A stretch of DNA of 64,000 nt from Ornithinimicrobium laminariae (GCF_019457945.1 NZ_JAHZSU010000002.1:372001-436000), one strand, 5' to 3'; positions 8,474 to 17,919 are shown, numbered from the stretch's first letter. Program-made: numbers and translations. Notes: generated from the letters alone by a model not told the origin.

Positions 8474-9547
8474 ATGCCGTCACCACAGACGCTGGCGCTC
8501 TACATCGTTCTGATCCTGCTGGTCCTCTTTACTGCGACCGCCATCGCCAAGGCCATCAGGATCGTCCCGCAAGCCACCGCCGTGATCGTTGAGCGATTGG
8601 GCCGTTACAGCCGCACGCTCGACGCTGGCCTGCACATCTTGGTGCCCTTTATCGACAAGGCCCGAGCCAACGTTGACCTGCGCGAACAGGTTGTATCTTT
8701 CCCACCGCAGCCGGTGATCACCAGCGACAACCTGGTGGTCTCGATCGACACGGTCATTTACTACCAACCGACCGATCCCAAGGATGCGACCTATGAGATC
8801 GCCAACTACATCCAGGGCATCGAGCAGTTGACGGTCACCACTTTGCGTAACGTCATCGGCTCGCTTGACCTTGAGCAGACACTGACCAGTCGTGATCAGA
8901 TCAACGGTCAACTGCGCGGGGTGCTTGATGAGGCCACCGGTCGCTGGGGTATCCGCGTTAACCGCGTCGAGCTCAAAGCGATTGACCCACCATCGAGCGT
9001 GCAGGACTCGATGGAAAAGCAGATGCGTGCCGAGCGCGACCGTCGTGCGACCATTCTGCACGCAGAGGGCGTTAAGCAGTCATCCATCCTTGAAGCTGAG
9101 GGAGAGAAGCAGGCCCAGATCTTGCGAGCCGAAGGAACGGCCCAGTCGGCCATCCTGGAGGCCCAAGGTGAAGCCCGAGCGATCTTGCAAGTCTTTGACG
9201 CGATCCACAAGGGCAACCCGGACAGCAAGTTGTTGGCCTACCAGTACCTGCAGACGTTGCCGCAGATCGCTCAGGGTGAGTCCAACAAGTTGTGGGTCAT
9301 CCCGAGCGAGTTGACGCAGGCACTAAAGGGGATCGGTCAGGCCCTTGGCGGAGACGGCGATGGCGACAACCCGCTGGACGGTCCGTCAATCGGCGCCAAG
9401 GATACTGAGGACAACGAGTTCGAGATTGATGGCCCCAAGCTTGAAGACCCACAGGATGCTCTGCGTCGGGCTCGCGAAGAGGCAGCCAGCGCGGCAGCCG
9501 AGGCCGAGCGCAGCACCCGGCATGCAGGCGGCACTTCACCGAGCTAA
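8474..9547 (+). CDS. SPFH/stomatin-family membrane scaffold protein
   Basis: 357 residues. One N-terminal membrane helix (about 5-27), then the SPFH domain (about 30-200; VIVERLGRYSRTLDAGLH, DLREQVVSFPPQPVIT), followed by a coiled-coil built on repeated (I/A)LxAEGxxQ units (about 195-240) and a charged, low-complexity tail rich in Ala and Glu. It resembles the QmcA/paraslipin group. AGGAGG lies at the end of the nfeD stop region just upstream of its ATG. Its stop overlaps the convergent downstream gene by four bases (CTAA). Confidence 0.9.
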   Translation: MPSPQTLALYIVLILLVLFTATAIAKAIRIVPQATAVIVERLGRYSRTLDAGLHILVPFIDKARANVDLREQVVSFPPQPVITSDNLVVSIDTVIYYQPTDPKDATYEIANYIQGIEQLTVTTLRNVIGSLDLEQTLTSRDQINGQLRGVLDEATGRWGIRVNRVELKAIDPPSSVQDSMEKQMRAERDRRATILHAEGVKQSSILEAEGEKQAQILRAEGTAQSAILEAQGEARAILQVFDAIHKGNPDSKLLAYQYLQTLPQIAQGESNKLWVIPSELTQALKGIGQALGGDGDGDNPLDGPSIGAKDTEDNEFEIDGPKLEDPQDALRRAREEAASAAAEAERSTRHAGGTSPS

Positions 9548-9813
9548 CGCCGCCACCATCCGGCCAGCAGCACAACGTTGGCGGCTACCGAGCTCGCCAA
9601 AATGAGCGGGATGTAGCCGCCAAACCCGTCATCGGCTGGCATCTCGGTGGCAAAAAGCGCATAGGTCAAAGCCCAGCAGATCAGCGCGAGCAGGATGGTG
9701 CCCGCCTGCCTTTTGTCTTCGAGCTGCCTTTTGTCTTCGAGCGTGACGCGTGGCCCCTCCTCGTCGTCGCCGAGGCCCAACCATGCCAGTGCCTTTGTCG
9801 CTGCCTGCTTCAT
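9544..9813 (-). CDS. Small two-helix membrane protein with in-frame hexapeptide duplication
   Basis: 89 residues from the ATG at 9813, chosen because AAGGAG lies seven bases upstream; a longer open frame to 9861 has no such site. The N-terminus is soluble and charged and contains LEDKRQ twice in tandem, encoded by an exact 18-bp DNA duplication. Two membrane helices follow (about 40-58 and 66-86). No family recognised. It converges on the SPFH gene with a four-base stop overlap. Confidence 0.65.
   Translation of the reverse strand: MKQAATKALAWLGLGDDEEGPRVTLEDKRQLEDKRQAGTILLALICWALTYALFATEMPADDGFGGYIPLILASSVAANVVLLAGWWRR
9706..9741. repeat. Perfect 18-bp tandem duplication inside a coding region
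   Basis: CTGCCTTTTGTCTTCGAG occurs twice back to back (9706-9723 and 9724-9741). It is a multiple of three and adds six residues (LEDKRQ) to the host protein, so it looks like a recent slippage event. Confidence 0.9.
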
Positions 9814-9941
9814 GACCAACTCCTTGAGTTGATGTGGCTTAGGAGTGAACCCTCTGCCCAACCAAACACACCTCTACGGTGATTTCAAGGAGAAAGCGGT
9901 TTGGCTCAGCGGACCTCATGGGCAGCACCTAGTCTCGGAGC

Positions 9942-11146
9942 ATGTGGATCACCAATTGCCGCCCGTGGGGTGGAAACCTCAGCGATGTCGAGATCACCAA
10001 CGGGTCAATCAGTGCCGTCCGCCCCGCCGCCGGCCGGGCATCCGATGCGCAAGACTCGATCGTCGAGGGCAATGGTCGACTCCTTCTCCCCACATTCGCC
10101 GATGTGCACGTCCACCTCGACTCAACGCGCCTCGGGTTGCCGTTCCGGCCGCATACCGGTGGGCCTGGCGTGTGGACGATGATGCAAAACGACCGGCAAA
10201 ACTGGCGCGACGCCGAGGTCAGCATCACCGAACGTGTTGACCTCGCGATGTCGATGATGATTGCCCGCGGCACTACCCGGATGCGCAGTTTCGCCCAGGT
10301 CGATGCCGATGCTGGGTTGGAGCGTCTGGAAGCCGTGGTCGCTGGCCGGGAGAAGCACACCGCTCGGGCCGACGTGCAAATCATCGCTTTCCCGCAGGCT
10401 GGCTTGTTGCGCGAAGCCGGATCAGCCGAGATTTTAGAAGATGCGCTGCGCGCCGGGGCTGATGTTGTCGGCGGGATCGACCCGTGCACATTGGATCGTG
10501 ACCCAGCCAAACACCTCGACATCGTCTTCGGCCTAGCCGAGAAGCATCACAAGCCCATCGACATTCACCTGCATGAGCCGGGCGCCTTGGGCCGATTCAG
10601 CGCCGACCTGATCATCGAGCGCACCAAAGCCTTGAGTATGCAGGGAAACGTCCTCATCTCGCACGGCTATGCATGTGGCAAGGCACCGAAACCGAAGTTG
10701 CCAACCTCGTAGCGGCGATGGCCGAAGCCGATATTGCAACAGCCACCATTGCTCCCGGTGGCACAGCTATCCCGCTGGCTGCCCTCACCGACGCAGGCGT
10801 GCGCGTGGGCCTCGGCGAAGACGGCCAGCGCGACTACTGGTCGCCCTATGGCAATGCGGACATGTTGGACCGCACCTGGCAACTAGCTTTCACCAGCGGA
10901 TTCCGTGCTGATGAGTTGATTGAGCACAGCACAGCCGTAGCCACCATGGGTGGAGCCAGCATCATGGACCGCTCAATCCCGCGCTTGGCTGGCCGAGCCG
11001 ATCGGCCTGGCCTGGCCGTCGGCGACCCAGCCCACCTCAACCTGATCGCTGGCGAGACGGTGGCCTCGGCCGTAATGGATCGCAGCAGCGACCGCACCGT
11101 GATCCACGCGGGGGCCGTGGTCGCTGAAGGGCTAGAGCTTCGTTAG
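9942..11146 (+). pseudogene. Cytosine-deaminase-like amidohydrolase, frameshifted
   Basis: Two overlapping frames make up one protein of about 400 residues. Frame A (9942-10712) carries the amidohydrolase N-terminus: the first metal motif ADVHVHLDST, then RFHPH-like PFRPH, and HLHEPG. Frame B (10673-11146) carries the rest: IAPGGTAIPL, the Asp motif GEDGQRDYWSPYGNADMLD and the C-terminal beta strands. If one base were added after 10672 the join would read SHGYA-MWQGTETEVANL, which matches the SHGYALG-type stretch of this family. So a single-base deletion (or a sequencing error) at about 10672 splits the gene. The family deaminates cytosine or related heterocycles. Frame B has an ATG at 10673 but no convincing ribosome site. 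Confidence 0.8.
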
Positions 11147-12525
11147 GAGTTGTTGTTCTGGCTGTCCTGGTAGAGCTCGATCCACCGGTTATCGGCCGAG
11201 CCATAAACGTCGGTGACATCGGTGAGGTAGTTGTCGCCCACGACAAAGGAAAGGTCACTGAACTCATTCGCATAGTCGAGCCGCCCCTGGGTCTGCTCCG
11301 ACAGCAACCCCAACACAGCGGCCCGCTCCCCCTCCTGAAAAACGCCCTCTCCATTCAATTCCCGAACAACGATGGGCCCGGCAAACTTCTGATCATTAAT
11401 TTCATCCCGCAGCGCATCGTCTAGGTCGTTCACCTCATCGACTTTAGCCTCCCTCGTGTCTTGCAACCGCTCGACCTCAGCATCGCGCCACCCGACCCAG
11501 GCCTCGCGCCACCGATCCTTCTCAGCGGCCCAATATGCTTCGAGCTCCGCACCAGACTCCACCGTCGAATACTCGCCACCACCAGCATCCGCAACAGCCT
11601 GCAACGCCGCCTGGTCAGCATCATCAACCTGGAAGCCAATCACGTTAATGACGGGCTCCACCCCTGAATCAGCAACACCCTGAGCCGCCACCACTGGATC
11701 ACCCCCACACGTCTCTAGGCCATCAGAAACGACGTACATCACCGCGTCCGTCGTCCCATCGGGAATGTCACCCTGGGCATCGGCGATGCCTTTCGCTAAC
11801 GGAGTCCACCCCACGGGTTCTACTCCACCCAACGCCACCCCGAAGGCCTCGTCACTCGGGTCACCCGAAAAGACCACCTCGGACGAAGTGCACGATTCTG
11901 CCTTGCCCGCGTCAGTGTTGTCACCGCCCTGCCCATACACTCGCAAACTCACCGTCGCACGAGCCGGCAACTCGCTCACAAATGCTTCAACTGCACCCTT
12001 CGCCTCACTCATCCGCGAACCAGACCCAGCAGATTCGTCCATCGACCCAGACGCATCCAAGACCACCGCGAAGTGGTTCGTCCCCACCGACTGCCCCTCC
12101 GGCTCCTCTCCAGCCGTAGGCTCAGACTCCGCCTCACCCAAATCAGCGCTGAACTGCATCATCTCGCAAGTCGTTTGGGCGTAATCACCCTGAATCTGCG
12201 CCGAAATCGCCTCGGCCCACTCTTCATCGCTGCTCGGATCCTGCGCCATCACTGCGGCCGCTACCGCTTCCGCATCGATATCGAACTTCTCCCCAGCAAA
12301 CGGGCCAGCCTCTCGCAGCAAGGACGCCTCCATGTCCGTCGGCTCACGATCAACCGCGTCACACGGGACGGCAGCCAACTCGAAACCTGACGGAGCAGAG
12401 GTCGCCGCCACGCGCCCGCCTGAGGACGACGACTCCACGTCAGGCGACGTCGAACCTCCCCCCGAGCAGCCCACCAAACTCAAAACACCCAACGAAACAC
12501 ACGCAGTCAAACTTCGAAACCGCAA
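11143..12525 (-). CDS. Secreted VWA-domain lipoprotein
   Basis: About 460 residues from a TTG at 12525, preferred because AGGGG lies just upstream and it opens directly into a signal peptide; the frame can be extended to 12570. A lipobox (SLVGC) predicts lipid anchoring, followed by a Gly/Ser-rich linker. The central von Willebrand A domain (about 155-340) has a MIDAS motif DASGSMD and a later threonine/aspartate strand set. The C-terminal region (about 340-460) is charged and probably helical. Ligand unknown. It lies 30-75 bases downstream of gntK and its stop overlaps the amidohydrolase stop by four bases (TTAG). Confidence 0.8.
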   Translation of the reverse strand: MRFRSLTACVSLGVLSLVGCSGGGSTSPDVESSSSGGRVAATSAPSGFELAAVPCDAVDREPTDMEASLLREAGPFAGEKFDIDAEAVAAAVMAQDPSSDEEWAEAISAQIQGDYAQTTCEMMQFSADLGEAESEPTAGEEPEGQSVGTNHFAVVLDASGSMDESAGSGSRMSEAKGAVEAFVSELPARATVSLRVYGQGGDNTDAGKAESCTSSEVVFSGDPSDEAFGVALGGVEPVGWTPLAKGIADAQGDIPDGTTDAVMYVVSDGLETCGGDPVVAAQGVADSGVEPVINVIGFQVDDADQAALQAVADAGGGEYSTVESGAELEAYWAAEKDRWREAWVGWRDAEVERLQDTREAKVDEVNDLDDALRDEINDQKFAGPIVVRELNGEGVFQEGERAAVLGLLSEQTQGRLDYANEFSDLSFVVGDNYLTDVTDVYGSADNRWIELYQDSQNNNS

Positions 12526-12599
12526 AACCCACCCCTGAACGACTGATGAATACCTGGACCACTGGTGCACAAGGATACCTAGACGGCTTGGACCCTTGT

Positions 12600-13136
12600 C
12601 TAGCTCAGATCCAACTCCGCTGCCACCACACGGGCAATCCGATCTGGTGGGCTGTTGAAGTCCTGCACCATCCCAAACTCGTCCACTCGCAGTGGCTCTA
12701 GTGCGTCTAATTGCGACTCCAGCAGCGACGGCGGCATGAAGTGCTCGCGGCCTTCCATCCGGGCCATCAGCGTGTTTTTGTCACCAGCGAGGTGCACAAA
12801 GAACGTCCGCTCACCACCGCCGCGCAAGATGTCGCGGTAGGCCCACTTCAGCGACGAGCACGACAAAACGGTGGACTCACCGCGTTCGCCCCGCTCCTTG
12901 GTCCAGTCGGCTAATAGGTGAAGCCAAGGCCAACGGTCCTCGTCTTGCAGCGGGCGCCCGCTGGCCATCTTGTCGACGTTGGCCTGGGGGTGATAGTCGT
13001 CACCTTCGCCATACTCCCAACCCAGGCGCTCGGCGATTCGGACACCAACCGTACTTTTGCCACAGCCGGACACTCCCATCACCACGATGTGGATGGGCGG
13101 GTCGGGACGTTGCGGGGTGACCGGCTGACCACTCAT
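12600..13136 (-). CDS. gntK: Gluconokinase
   Basis: 178 residues. It phosphorylates D-gluconate to 6-phosphogluconate for the pentose phosphate pathway. The P-loop GVSGCGKST is residues 21-29, and GEGDDYHPQANVDKM, the FMPPSLLESQLDALE stretch and LSCSSLKWAYRDILR are family signatures. The first 14 residues are a polar extension ahead of the usual start. It overlaps gntP by four bases, so gluconate uptake and phosphorylation are co-expressed. Confidence 0.93.
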   Translation of the reverse strand: MSGQPVTPQRPDPPIHIVVMGVSGCGKSTVGVRIAERLGWEYGEGDDYHPQANVDKMASGRPLQDEDRWPWLHLLADWTKERGERGESTVLSCSSLKWAYRDILRGGGERTFFVHLAGDKNTLMARMEGREHFMPPSLLESQLDALEPLRVDEFGMVQDFNSPPDRIARVVAAELDLS

Positions 13137-14545
13137 GGCAACACCACCCAGAGGCCGAGGGCGATCACGAACACAGCCAGGCCCAACGTGGTTTCAATGA
13201 CGGTCCAGGTCTTCAAAGTTGTCTTCACATCCATGCCAAAGAATCGGCTGACGAGCCAGAATCCGGAGTCATTCACGTGACTCAGCACAGTCGCGCCAGC
13301 GGCGATGGCCAGGACCAGCGGGACGATCTTGAGGTCAGAGAGGTCAGCGGCCGCAACACCGGTGGAGAGCAATCCGGCGGTCGTCGTCAGCGCGACAGTC
13401 GCCGAGCCCTGAGCCACGCGAAGCACCGTCGCGATCAAGAAGGCCGACACCACGAGTGGCAAGCCGAGGTCCGACAGGCTGTCTGCGAGCGCCCCACCAA
13501 TACCCGAGTGACGCAACACGCCGCCGAACATGCCGCCAGCGCCAGTGATCAAAATGATCGCGCAAATGGGGGCCAGTGAGTCGTTCAGCAACTTCTCGAT
13601 GGTTTCCAACGAGCGGCCCTTGATGCCCAAGGTGTAGGTCGCCACCAGCAAGGTGATGAGCAGTGCCACCGGGGTCTGGCCAAGCAAGATCAAGAAGTCG
13701 ACGAGGCCGCCCTCTTCAGCAACAGCACCCGTCGTGCGCAGAGTCGTCAGGGTCGTGTTCATCGCAATCAGCACCAGTGGCAGCAACAAAATGGCCAGCA
13801 CACTGGCAAAGCTAGGCGGCACAACTTCGGCTTCTTTGCTGTCGCCGTCGCCGCTCCCGCCGGCGCCACCACCAGTGGCTGCGTTCACCAGACTCTTGAT
13901 CGGGACAAACACCTTGCCCGCGTATGCAGTGGTCACCAGGTAGACACCGACATACCAAGCAACAAACGCCACCGGCAGACCAACCAGCAGGGTCAGGCCA
14001 ACGCTGCCGCCCAACTCAGTGACAGCCGTGACCGGGCCGGGGTGCGGCGGCACGATGGCGTGCATCGCAGCGAATGCCCCCGCGGTCGGCAGACCGTAGA
14101 GCAAGACGGAGCCACCAAACTTGCGGGCCACGGAGAAGATAATCGGCAGGAACACCACCAGGCCTGCATCAAAGAAGATCGGCAGTCCAAAAAGCAACGC
14201 GGCGATGCCGAGCGCAAACGGCGCACGCTTCTCACCGAACCGGCTGATCAAGGTGTCAGCCAGGACTTGCGCGCCGCCGGTGACCTCCAGAATGCGGCCG
14301 ATCATGGCGCCAAGACCAACCAGCAGAGCAACCGACCCGAGCGTGCTGCCAAAGGCTCCCACCGCGACTGCGGGGATGTCTGCCAACGGGATGCCAGCAA
14401 CGATCGCCGTGATGAAACTGACCAAGATCAACGCCACGAACGCATGCATCTTGAGTTTGATGATCAAGAAAAGCAGGAAGGCGACCGCTGCAGCAGCGAT
14501 CGTCAGCAGCACTCCCGCGCTATAGACCGGCTCCATTGCTTCCAT
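13133..14545 (-). CDS. gntP: Gluconate:H+ symporter, GntP family
   Basis: 470 residues, about 12-14 membrane helices along the whole length, with a polar Gly/Asp/Ser-rich loop near residues 224-238. Family motifs include VALLVGLGAMIGRILEVTGG, FGLPIFFDAGLVVFLPI and HVNDSGFWLVSRFFGMD near the C-terminus. It imports gluconate or a related sugar acid. It is the first gene of a gntP-gntK operon; the upstream 100 bases are promoter space. No GntR-type regulator is adjacent. Confidence 0.92.
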   Translation of the reverse strand: MEAMEPVYSAGVLLTIAAAAVAFLLFLIIKLKMHAFVALILVSFITAIVAGIPLADIPAVAVGAFGSTLGSVALLVGLGAMIGRILEVTGGAQVLADTLISRFGEKRAPFALGIAALLFGLPIFFDAGLVVFLPIIFSVARKFGGSVLLYGLPTAGAFAAMHAIVPPHPGPVTAVTELGGSVGLTLLVGLPVAFVAWYVGVYLVTTAYAGKVFVPIKSLVNAATGGGAGGSGDGDSKEAEVVPPSFASVLAILLLPLVLIAMNTTLTTLRTTGAVAEEGGLVDFLILLGQTPVALLITLLVATYTLGIKGRSLETIEKLLNDSLAPICAIILITGAGGMFGGVLRHSGIGGALADSLSDLGLPLVVSAFLIATVLRVAQGSATVALTTTAGLLSTGVAAADLSDLKIVPLVLAIAAGATVLSHVNDSGFWLVSRFFGMDVKTTLKTWTVIETTLGLAVFVIALGLWVVLP

Positions 14546-14646
14546 GAACTGCTCCCACCCTCAAGACACCGGGGAACCTCTTTGCACCCCGCCTGCATCC
14601 CGAACCCTAGCCTTGCAAGGACGCGGGCACTACCCCCGGCACCGAC

Positions 14647-15975
14647 CTATTTGGACAGTTCTTCTGCCCACGCTTCCCAGTCAACTCGAAATTCTGCGGC
14701 AGAGATGCCCAAATGCTCCTGAACAGCGGTTTCTGTCGCTTCATCGGCGCTACCGGAAGCATCATTCAGTTCACTGCCGAGGGCGATCGCCGCCTGTTCG
14801 CCATAGGTCTCAGCGATGTAGGCAAACACCAAGGCCGAGTCCGTGTAGTGCCGATCGATAGCTTCGTCATCCCCATTGAAGAACTCGCTATCTTCAGCTG
14901 GCGGCCAGGCTGGTTCTAGCCCGCTAATCCGGCTGGAGTACGCCGAATAGTCAAAGAGGTCGGTGGCGACTGCTTCGTCATCGACTCCTTCCCACCACGT
15001 CGGCAAACCCTCGATCGCCCACTCGGGCCCCCGCAAATAGCCCGTCTGCAACTCCAGCGCCAAGTGCAGCCCCTCGTGCCGCATCAACGGCAACCCAGCA
15101 TCAACTTGGTCGTAGTAGCGCAGCTCATTGACGCTGTAGGGCAAGTCAAGCACAACCCGCCCCACCCCAACATCGGCACGCTCGGCCGTTTGAATCGGGG
15201 ACATAAAGCCCGCTGCCTCCACGTCATCGCCGCCGAACAGCACAGTCATCTGCTCCGTTGGGGCTAGCCCCACCACCATCGTGTCAACCTCGGGCACCGG
15301 CCATTGCTTCAGGGTCAACGCCGACGCTTTGTCGATCTCTGCCAGCAATTGATCGCTAATATCCGCATCAGCCTGGTGCAGCACCACTGTTGAATCTGCC
15401 ACGACGACTTCAATGGCACCGACGTCCCATAGTTGCGGATAAGCCCGACCGAAGCCGTCGACCCCCGTGATCCCCACATCTCCTGCGCTCGTTTTGCCCA
15501 GGGTGAATCGGTATGACTCGATCACCGGCACCCGGTCAGCGCCGTCGATTTGGTGCACGAACTCAACGCGCCAGTCACCGTTAGCCCCGGCTGAGGAGCT
15601 CATCAGGTCGAAGCGCCGCTCGCTCATCGGGACGTCTTGCACTCCGTTAAACCAGGCATCTTGTTGGTGCCATTCATCGCCCTCAACGAACAGCAACTCC
15701 CCCCATTGGGCATCATCACCACTCTCAAGGGCTGCGTTGGCGTTGCTGAAAAAGCCATCTGCCTCGGCCAGCGTCACTTCTGCGTCGACGAGCTCCTCTT
15801 CCAGGGCTGGCGCCGATGTTTCCGCCGCCGGCTCCGTGCCCAGGCCAGGCGCGGGCTCTCCCACGGTGGGACGACCGGGCGCAGGGGTGACGACAGCTTC
15901 GGGGCGCAGACAACCGGAGGTGGCTGCCGCGACCAGAACGGCGGCCACGACAGAGGTAATCGTGTGGCGCTTCAC
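14647..15975 (-). CDS. Lipoprotein with gluzincin (peptidase MA-like) domain
   Basis: 442 residues. Signal peptide with lipobox TSGC, then a Pro/Glu-rich linker. The central region (about 60-290) has no recognised fold. Near residue 305 is HEGLH, an exact HExxH zinc motif, followed about 20 residues later by a WAIEGLPTWWEG segment that supplies the third ligand Glu of a gluzincin. The C-terminal part ends in a helical VFAYIAETYG segment typical of MA-like peptidases. A surface-anchored zinc peptidase is therefore likely; the substrate is unknown. It stands alone on its strand between gntP and a divergent ATP-grasp gene. Confidence 0.75.
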   Translation of the reverse strand: MKRHTITSVVAAVLVAAATSGCLRPEAVVTPAPGRPTVGEPAPGLGTEPAAETSAPALEEELVDAEVTLAEADGFFSNANAALESGDDAQWGELLFVEGDEWHQQDAWFNGVQDVPMSERRFDLMSSSAGANGDWRVEFVHQIDGADRVPVIESYRFTLGKTSAGDVGITGVDGFGRAYPQLWDVGAIEVVVADSTVVLHQADADISDQLLAEIDKASALTLKQWPVPEVDTMVVGLAPTEQMTVLFGGDDVEAAGFMSPIQTAERADVGVGRVVLDLPYSVNELRYYDQVDAGLPLMRHEGLHLALELQTGYLRGPEWAIEGLPTWWEGVDDEAVATDLFDYSAYSSRISGLEPAWPPAEDSEFFNGDDEAIDRHYTDSALVFAYIAETYGEQAAIALGSELNDASGSADEATETAVQEHLGISAAEFRVDWEAWAEELSK

Positions 15976-16051
15976 ACCCAGAGTCTAGAGACCTAGCCCC
16001 CGTGCTGCCGTAGGGTTGTGGAAGGTCCATTACTCGGCACACAGGAGAAAT

Positions 16052-17299
16052 ATGAGCAACGCGCTGATCGACCCCGACTTTGACTTAGTCCTGTTGGGGA
16101 CGGACATCGGTATGTACGCTCTGGCCCGCGCTTTCCACGAGCGCTACGGCATGTCGTCCACACTGATCGCCAAGGTGGTCGCCGGACCGGTCAAGAACTC
16201 CTCGTTCATCGACACCATCGAGATCGGCGAGCAGGCTGAGCGGGCAGACACCCTCGCCGAAATCCAGCGCCAAGGTGAGAAGCGCAAGGCTGCTGGCCGC
16301 AAGACGCTGTTGATGTACAACTCCGATGGCTTCGCCCGGATGGTCACCGACAACGAAGAGTTCTTGTCGCAGTGGTTCGTGGTCACCGCGATTAACAACG
16401 ACGTGCTGGACATCGTGGCCGACAAGATCGAGTTTGGCCGGGTTTGCGACGAGTTGGACATCCCCACGCCTCGCACCCTGATCCAGGACTTCGCCAACGC
16501 CGACAGCCCCGATTGGGAAATCAAGGATGTCGACCTGACCTTCCCGGTTGTCGCTAAGCCCGCCGTGGGTGGCGAGTTTGAAGGTCTGCGGTTTGAGGGC
16601 AAAAAGAAGATCTACGAGGTCGAGACCCCCGAAGACCTCGTGCACATCTTCCACCAGGTCCGCGACGCCGGCTACCGCAACCGCTTTGTCGTCCAGGAGC
16701 TCATCCCCGGTGACGACACCGCCATGCGCTCGATCACCGCATACGTGGATCAGCGTGGCGAAGTCACGCTGCTCGCCACCGCACAAGTTCTCCTGCAAGA
16801 GCACACGCCACTGGCGATCGGCAACCCGGCCGCGATGATCACCACGCCCTACCCGGACCTGATGGCCCAGGCTGAGCGACTGCTCAAGCACGTCAACTAC
16901 CGCGGCTTCGCCAACTTTGACGTCAAGGTTGACCCTCGCGATGGCGTGGGCAAGTTTTTTGAGGTCAACCCGCGGATCGGCCGCAACAACTACTACGTGA
17001 CGGCGGCTGGCGCCAACGTCGCCGAGTTCATCACCGCGGACTTGATCGAGGAACGCCCGATGGATCAGGTCGTTGTCCGCAACGAAATCCTGTATTCGGT
17101 GGTCCCCATGGTGCTGCTGCGCCGCTATCTCAACCCGGAGATGAAGGCCCTGGTCAAGCGAGTCACCCGCAAGGGCGTCTTCCACCCCATGGTCAACCGG
17201 GACACGCTTAAGCGTCGCGCCTACACCTATGCGATCCGGGCTAACCAGTTCCGCAAGTACGCGAAGTACTACCCCAAGCCCACTGAATCAGGCTTCTGA
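16052..17299 (+). CDS. ATP-grasp carboxylate-amine ligase
   Basis: 415 residues from the ATG at 16052 (AGGAG five bases upstream; an in-frame GTG at 16016 is less likely). The N-terminal pre-ATP-grasp domain begins DFDLVLLGTDIGMYALAR. The ATP-grasp core has VVAKPAVGGEFEG, FVVQELIPGDDTAMRS and the metal-binding FANFDVKVDPRDGVGKFFEVNPRIGRNNY. Members of this group join a carboxylate to an amine; similar actinobacterial and firmicute enzymes include D-aspartate ligase of the peptidoglycan cross-bridge, which I consider possible but unproven. No neighbour clarifies the substrate. The 3' end overlaps the convergent yigZ-like gene by 31 bases. Confidence 0.75.
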   Translation: MSNALIDPDFDLVLLGTDIGMYALARAFHERYGMSSTLIAKVVAGPVKNSSFIDTIEIGEQAERADTLAEIQRQGEKRKAAGRKTLLMYNSDGFARMVTDNEEFLSQWFVVTAINNDVLDIVADKIEFGRVCDELDIPTPRTLIQDFANADSPDWEIKDVDLTFPVVAKPAVGGEFEGLRFEGKKKIYEVETPEDLVHIFHQVRDAGYRNRFVVQELIPGDDTAMRSITAYVDQRGEVTLLATAQVLLQEHTPLAIGNPAAMITTPYPDLMAQAERLLKHVNYRGFANFDVKVDPRDGVGKFFEVNPRIGRNNYYVTAAGANVAEFITADLIEERPMDQVVVRNEILYSVVPMVLLRRYLNPEMKALVKRVTRKGVFHPMVNRDTLKRRAYTYAIRANQFRKYAKYYPKPTESGF

Positions 17300-17919
17300 T
17301 CGACCCAGTCGGTCTCACAAAACTCCCACGCTTGCGCCGCGCCGGTCATGGCCGCCAACAATCCGTTGGCCGCCTCAAGATCTGCGGGGCTGATTGCTGT
17401 CTGGAAGCGGACGCCAGCGCCATACTCGACATCGCGCACCTCAATCCCACGAGCCCGCAAATCGTGCTCGAGACGACCAGCGATGTCATGGCCGACCTCT
17501 GCGGTAGCCAGTTGCACCCGCTCGCGGGTCAGTGGCTGCGCTTGCGCCAACGCCGCCCGCACTGCCCCGGAGTATGCGCGCACCAGCCCTCCTGAGCCCA
17601 GCAGCACCCCACCAAACCAGCGCGTCACCACAGCCACGACGTCGGTGTAGGGGCTTCCCTGCAGGACCTCCTGCATTGGCAAACCAGCGGTGCCCCCCGG
17701 CTCGCCGTCGTCACTGGAGCGGTAAATCTCGCGGCCTGGCCCCACCAAGTAGGCCCAGCAGTGATGCCCAGCACCCGGATGCGTTACGCGTGCCTTTTCA
17801 ATGACGGCTTTGGCTTCGCTCTCACTGCTGACCCGGCGCACCCAGGCCTCAAACACTGAGCGCTTCTCCTCGGTCTGCACGGTGACCGGTCCAGCCACCG
17901 TCATGTAGGTATCGCTCAT
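17269..17919 (-). CDS. YigZ/IMPACT-family protein
   Basis: 216 residues. The N-terminal UPF0029 domain has EKRSVFEAWV, DDGEPGGTAGLPM and VVTRWFGGVLLGSGGLVRAYS, the conserved IMPACT motifs; the C-terminal ferredoxin-like half follows (about 140-205). Members associate with ribosomes or translation control but the bacterial role is not settled. The last 31 bases overlap the convergent ATP-grasp gene. Confidence 0.88.
   Translation of the reverse strand: MSDTYMTVAGPVTVQTEEKRSVFEAWVRRVSSESEAKAVIEKARVTHPGAGHHCWAYLVGPGREIYRSSDDGEPGGTAGLPMQEVLQGSPYTDVVAVVTRWFGGVLLGSGGLVRAYSGAVRAALAQAQPLTRERVQLATAEVGHDIAGRLEHDLRARGIEVRDVEYGAGVRFQTAISPADLEAANGLLAAMTGAAQAWEFCETDWVDQKPDSVGLG

Noticed and set aside
9050-9200. 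DNA-level repeat in the SPFH gene
   Set aside because: The repetition is at protein level (AEGxxQ coiled-coil units) and normal for the family.
9706-9741. Tandem 18-mers as a CRISPR start
   Set aside because: Only two units with no spacer, inside a coding frame.
16085-17185. 366-residue minus-strand ORF under the ATP-grasp gene
   Set aside because: Shadow frame caused by codon bias; the plus strand has clear ATP-grasp motifs.
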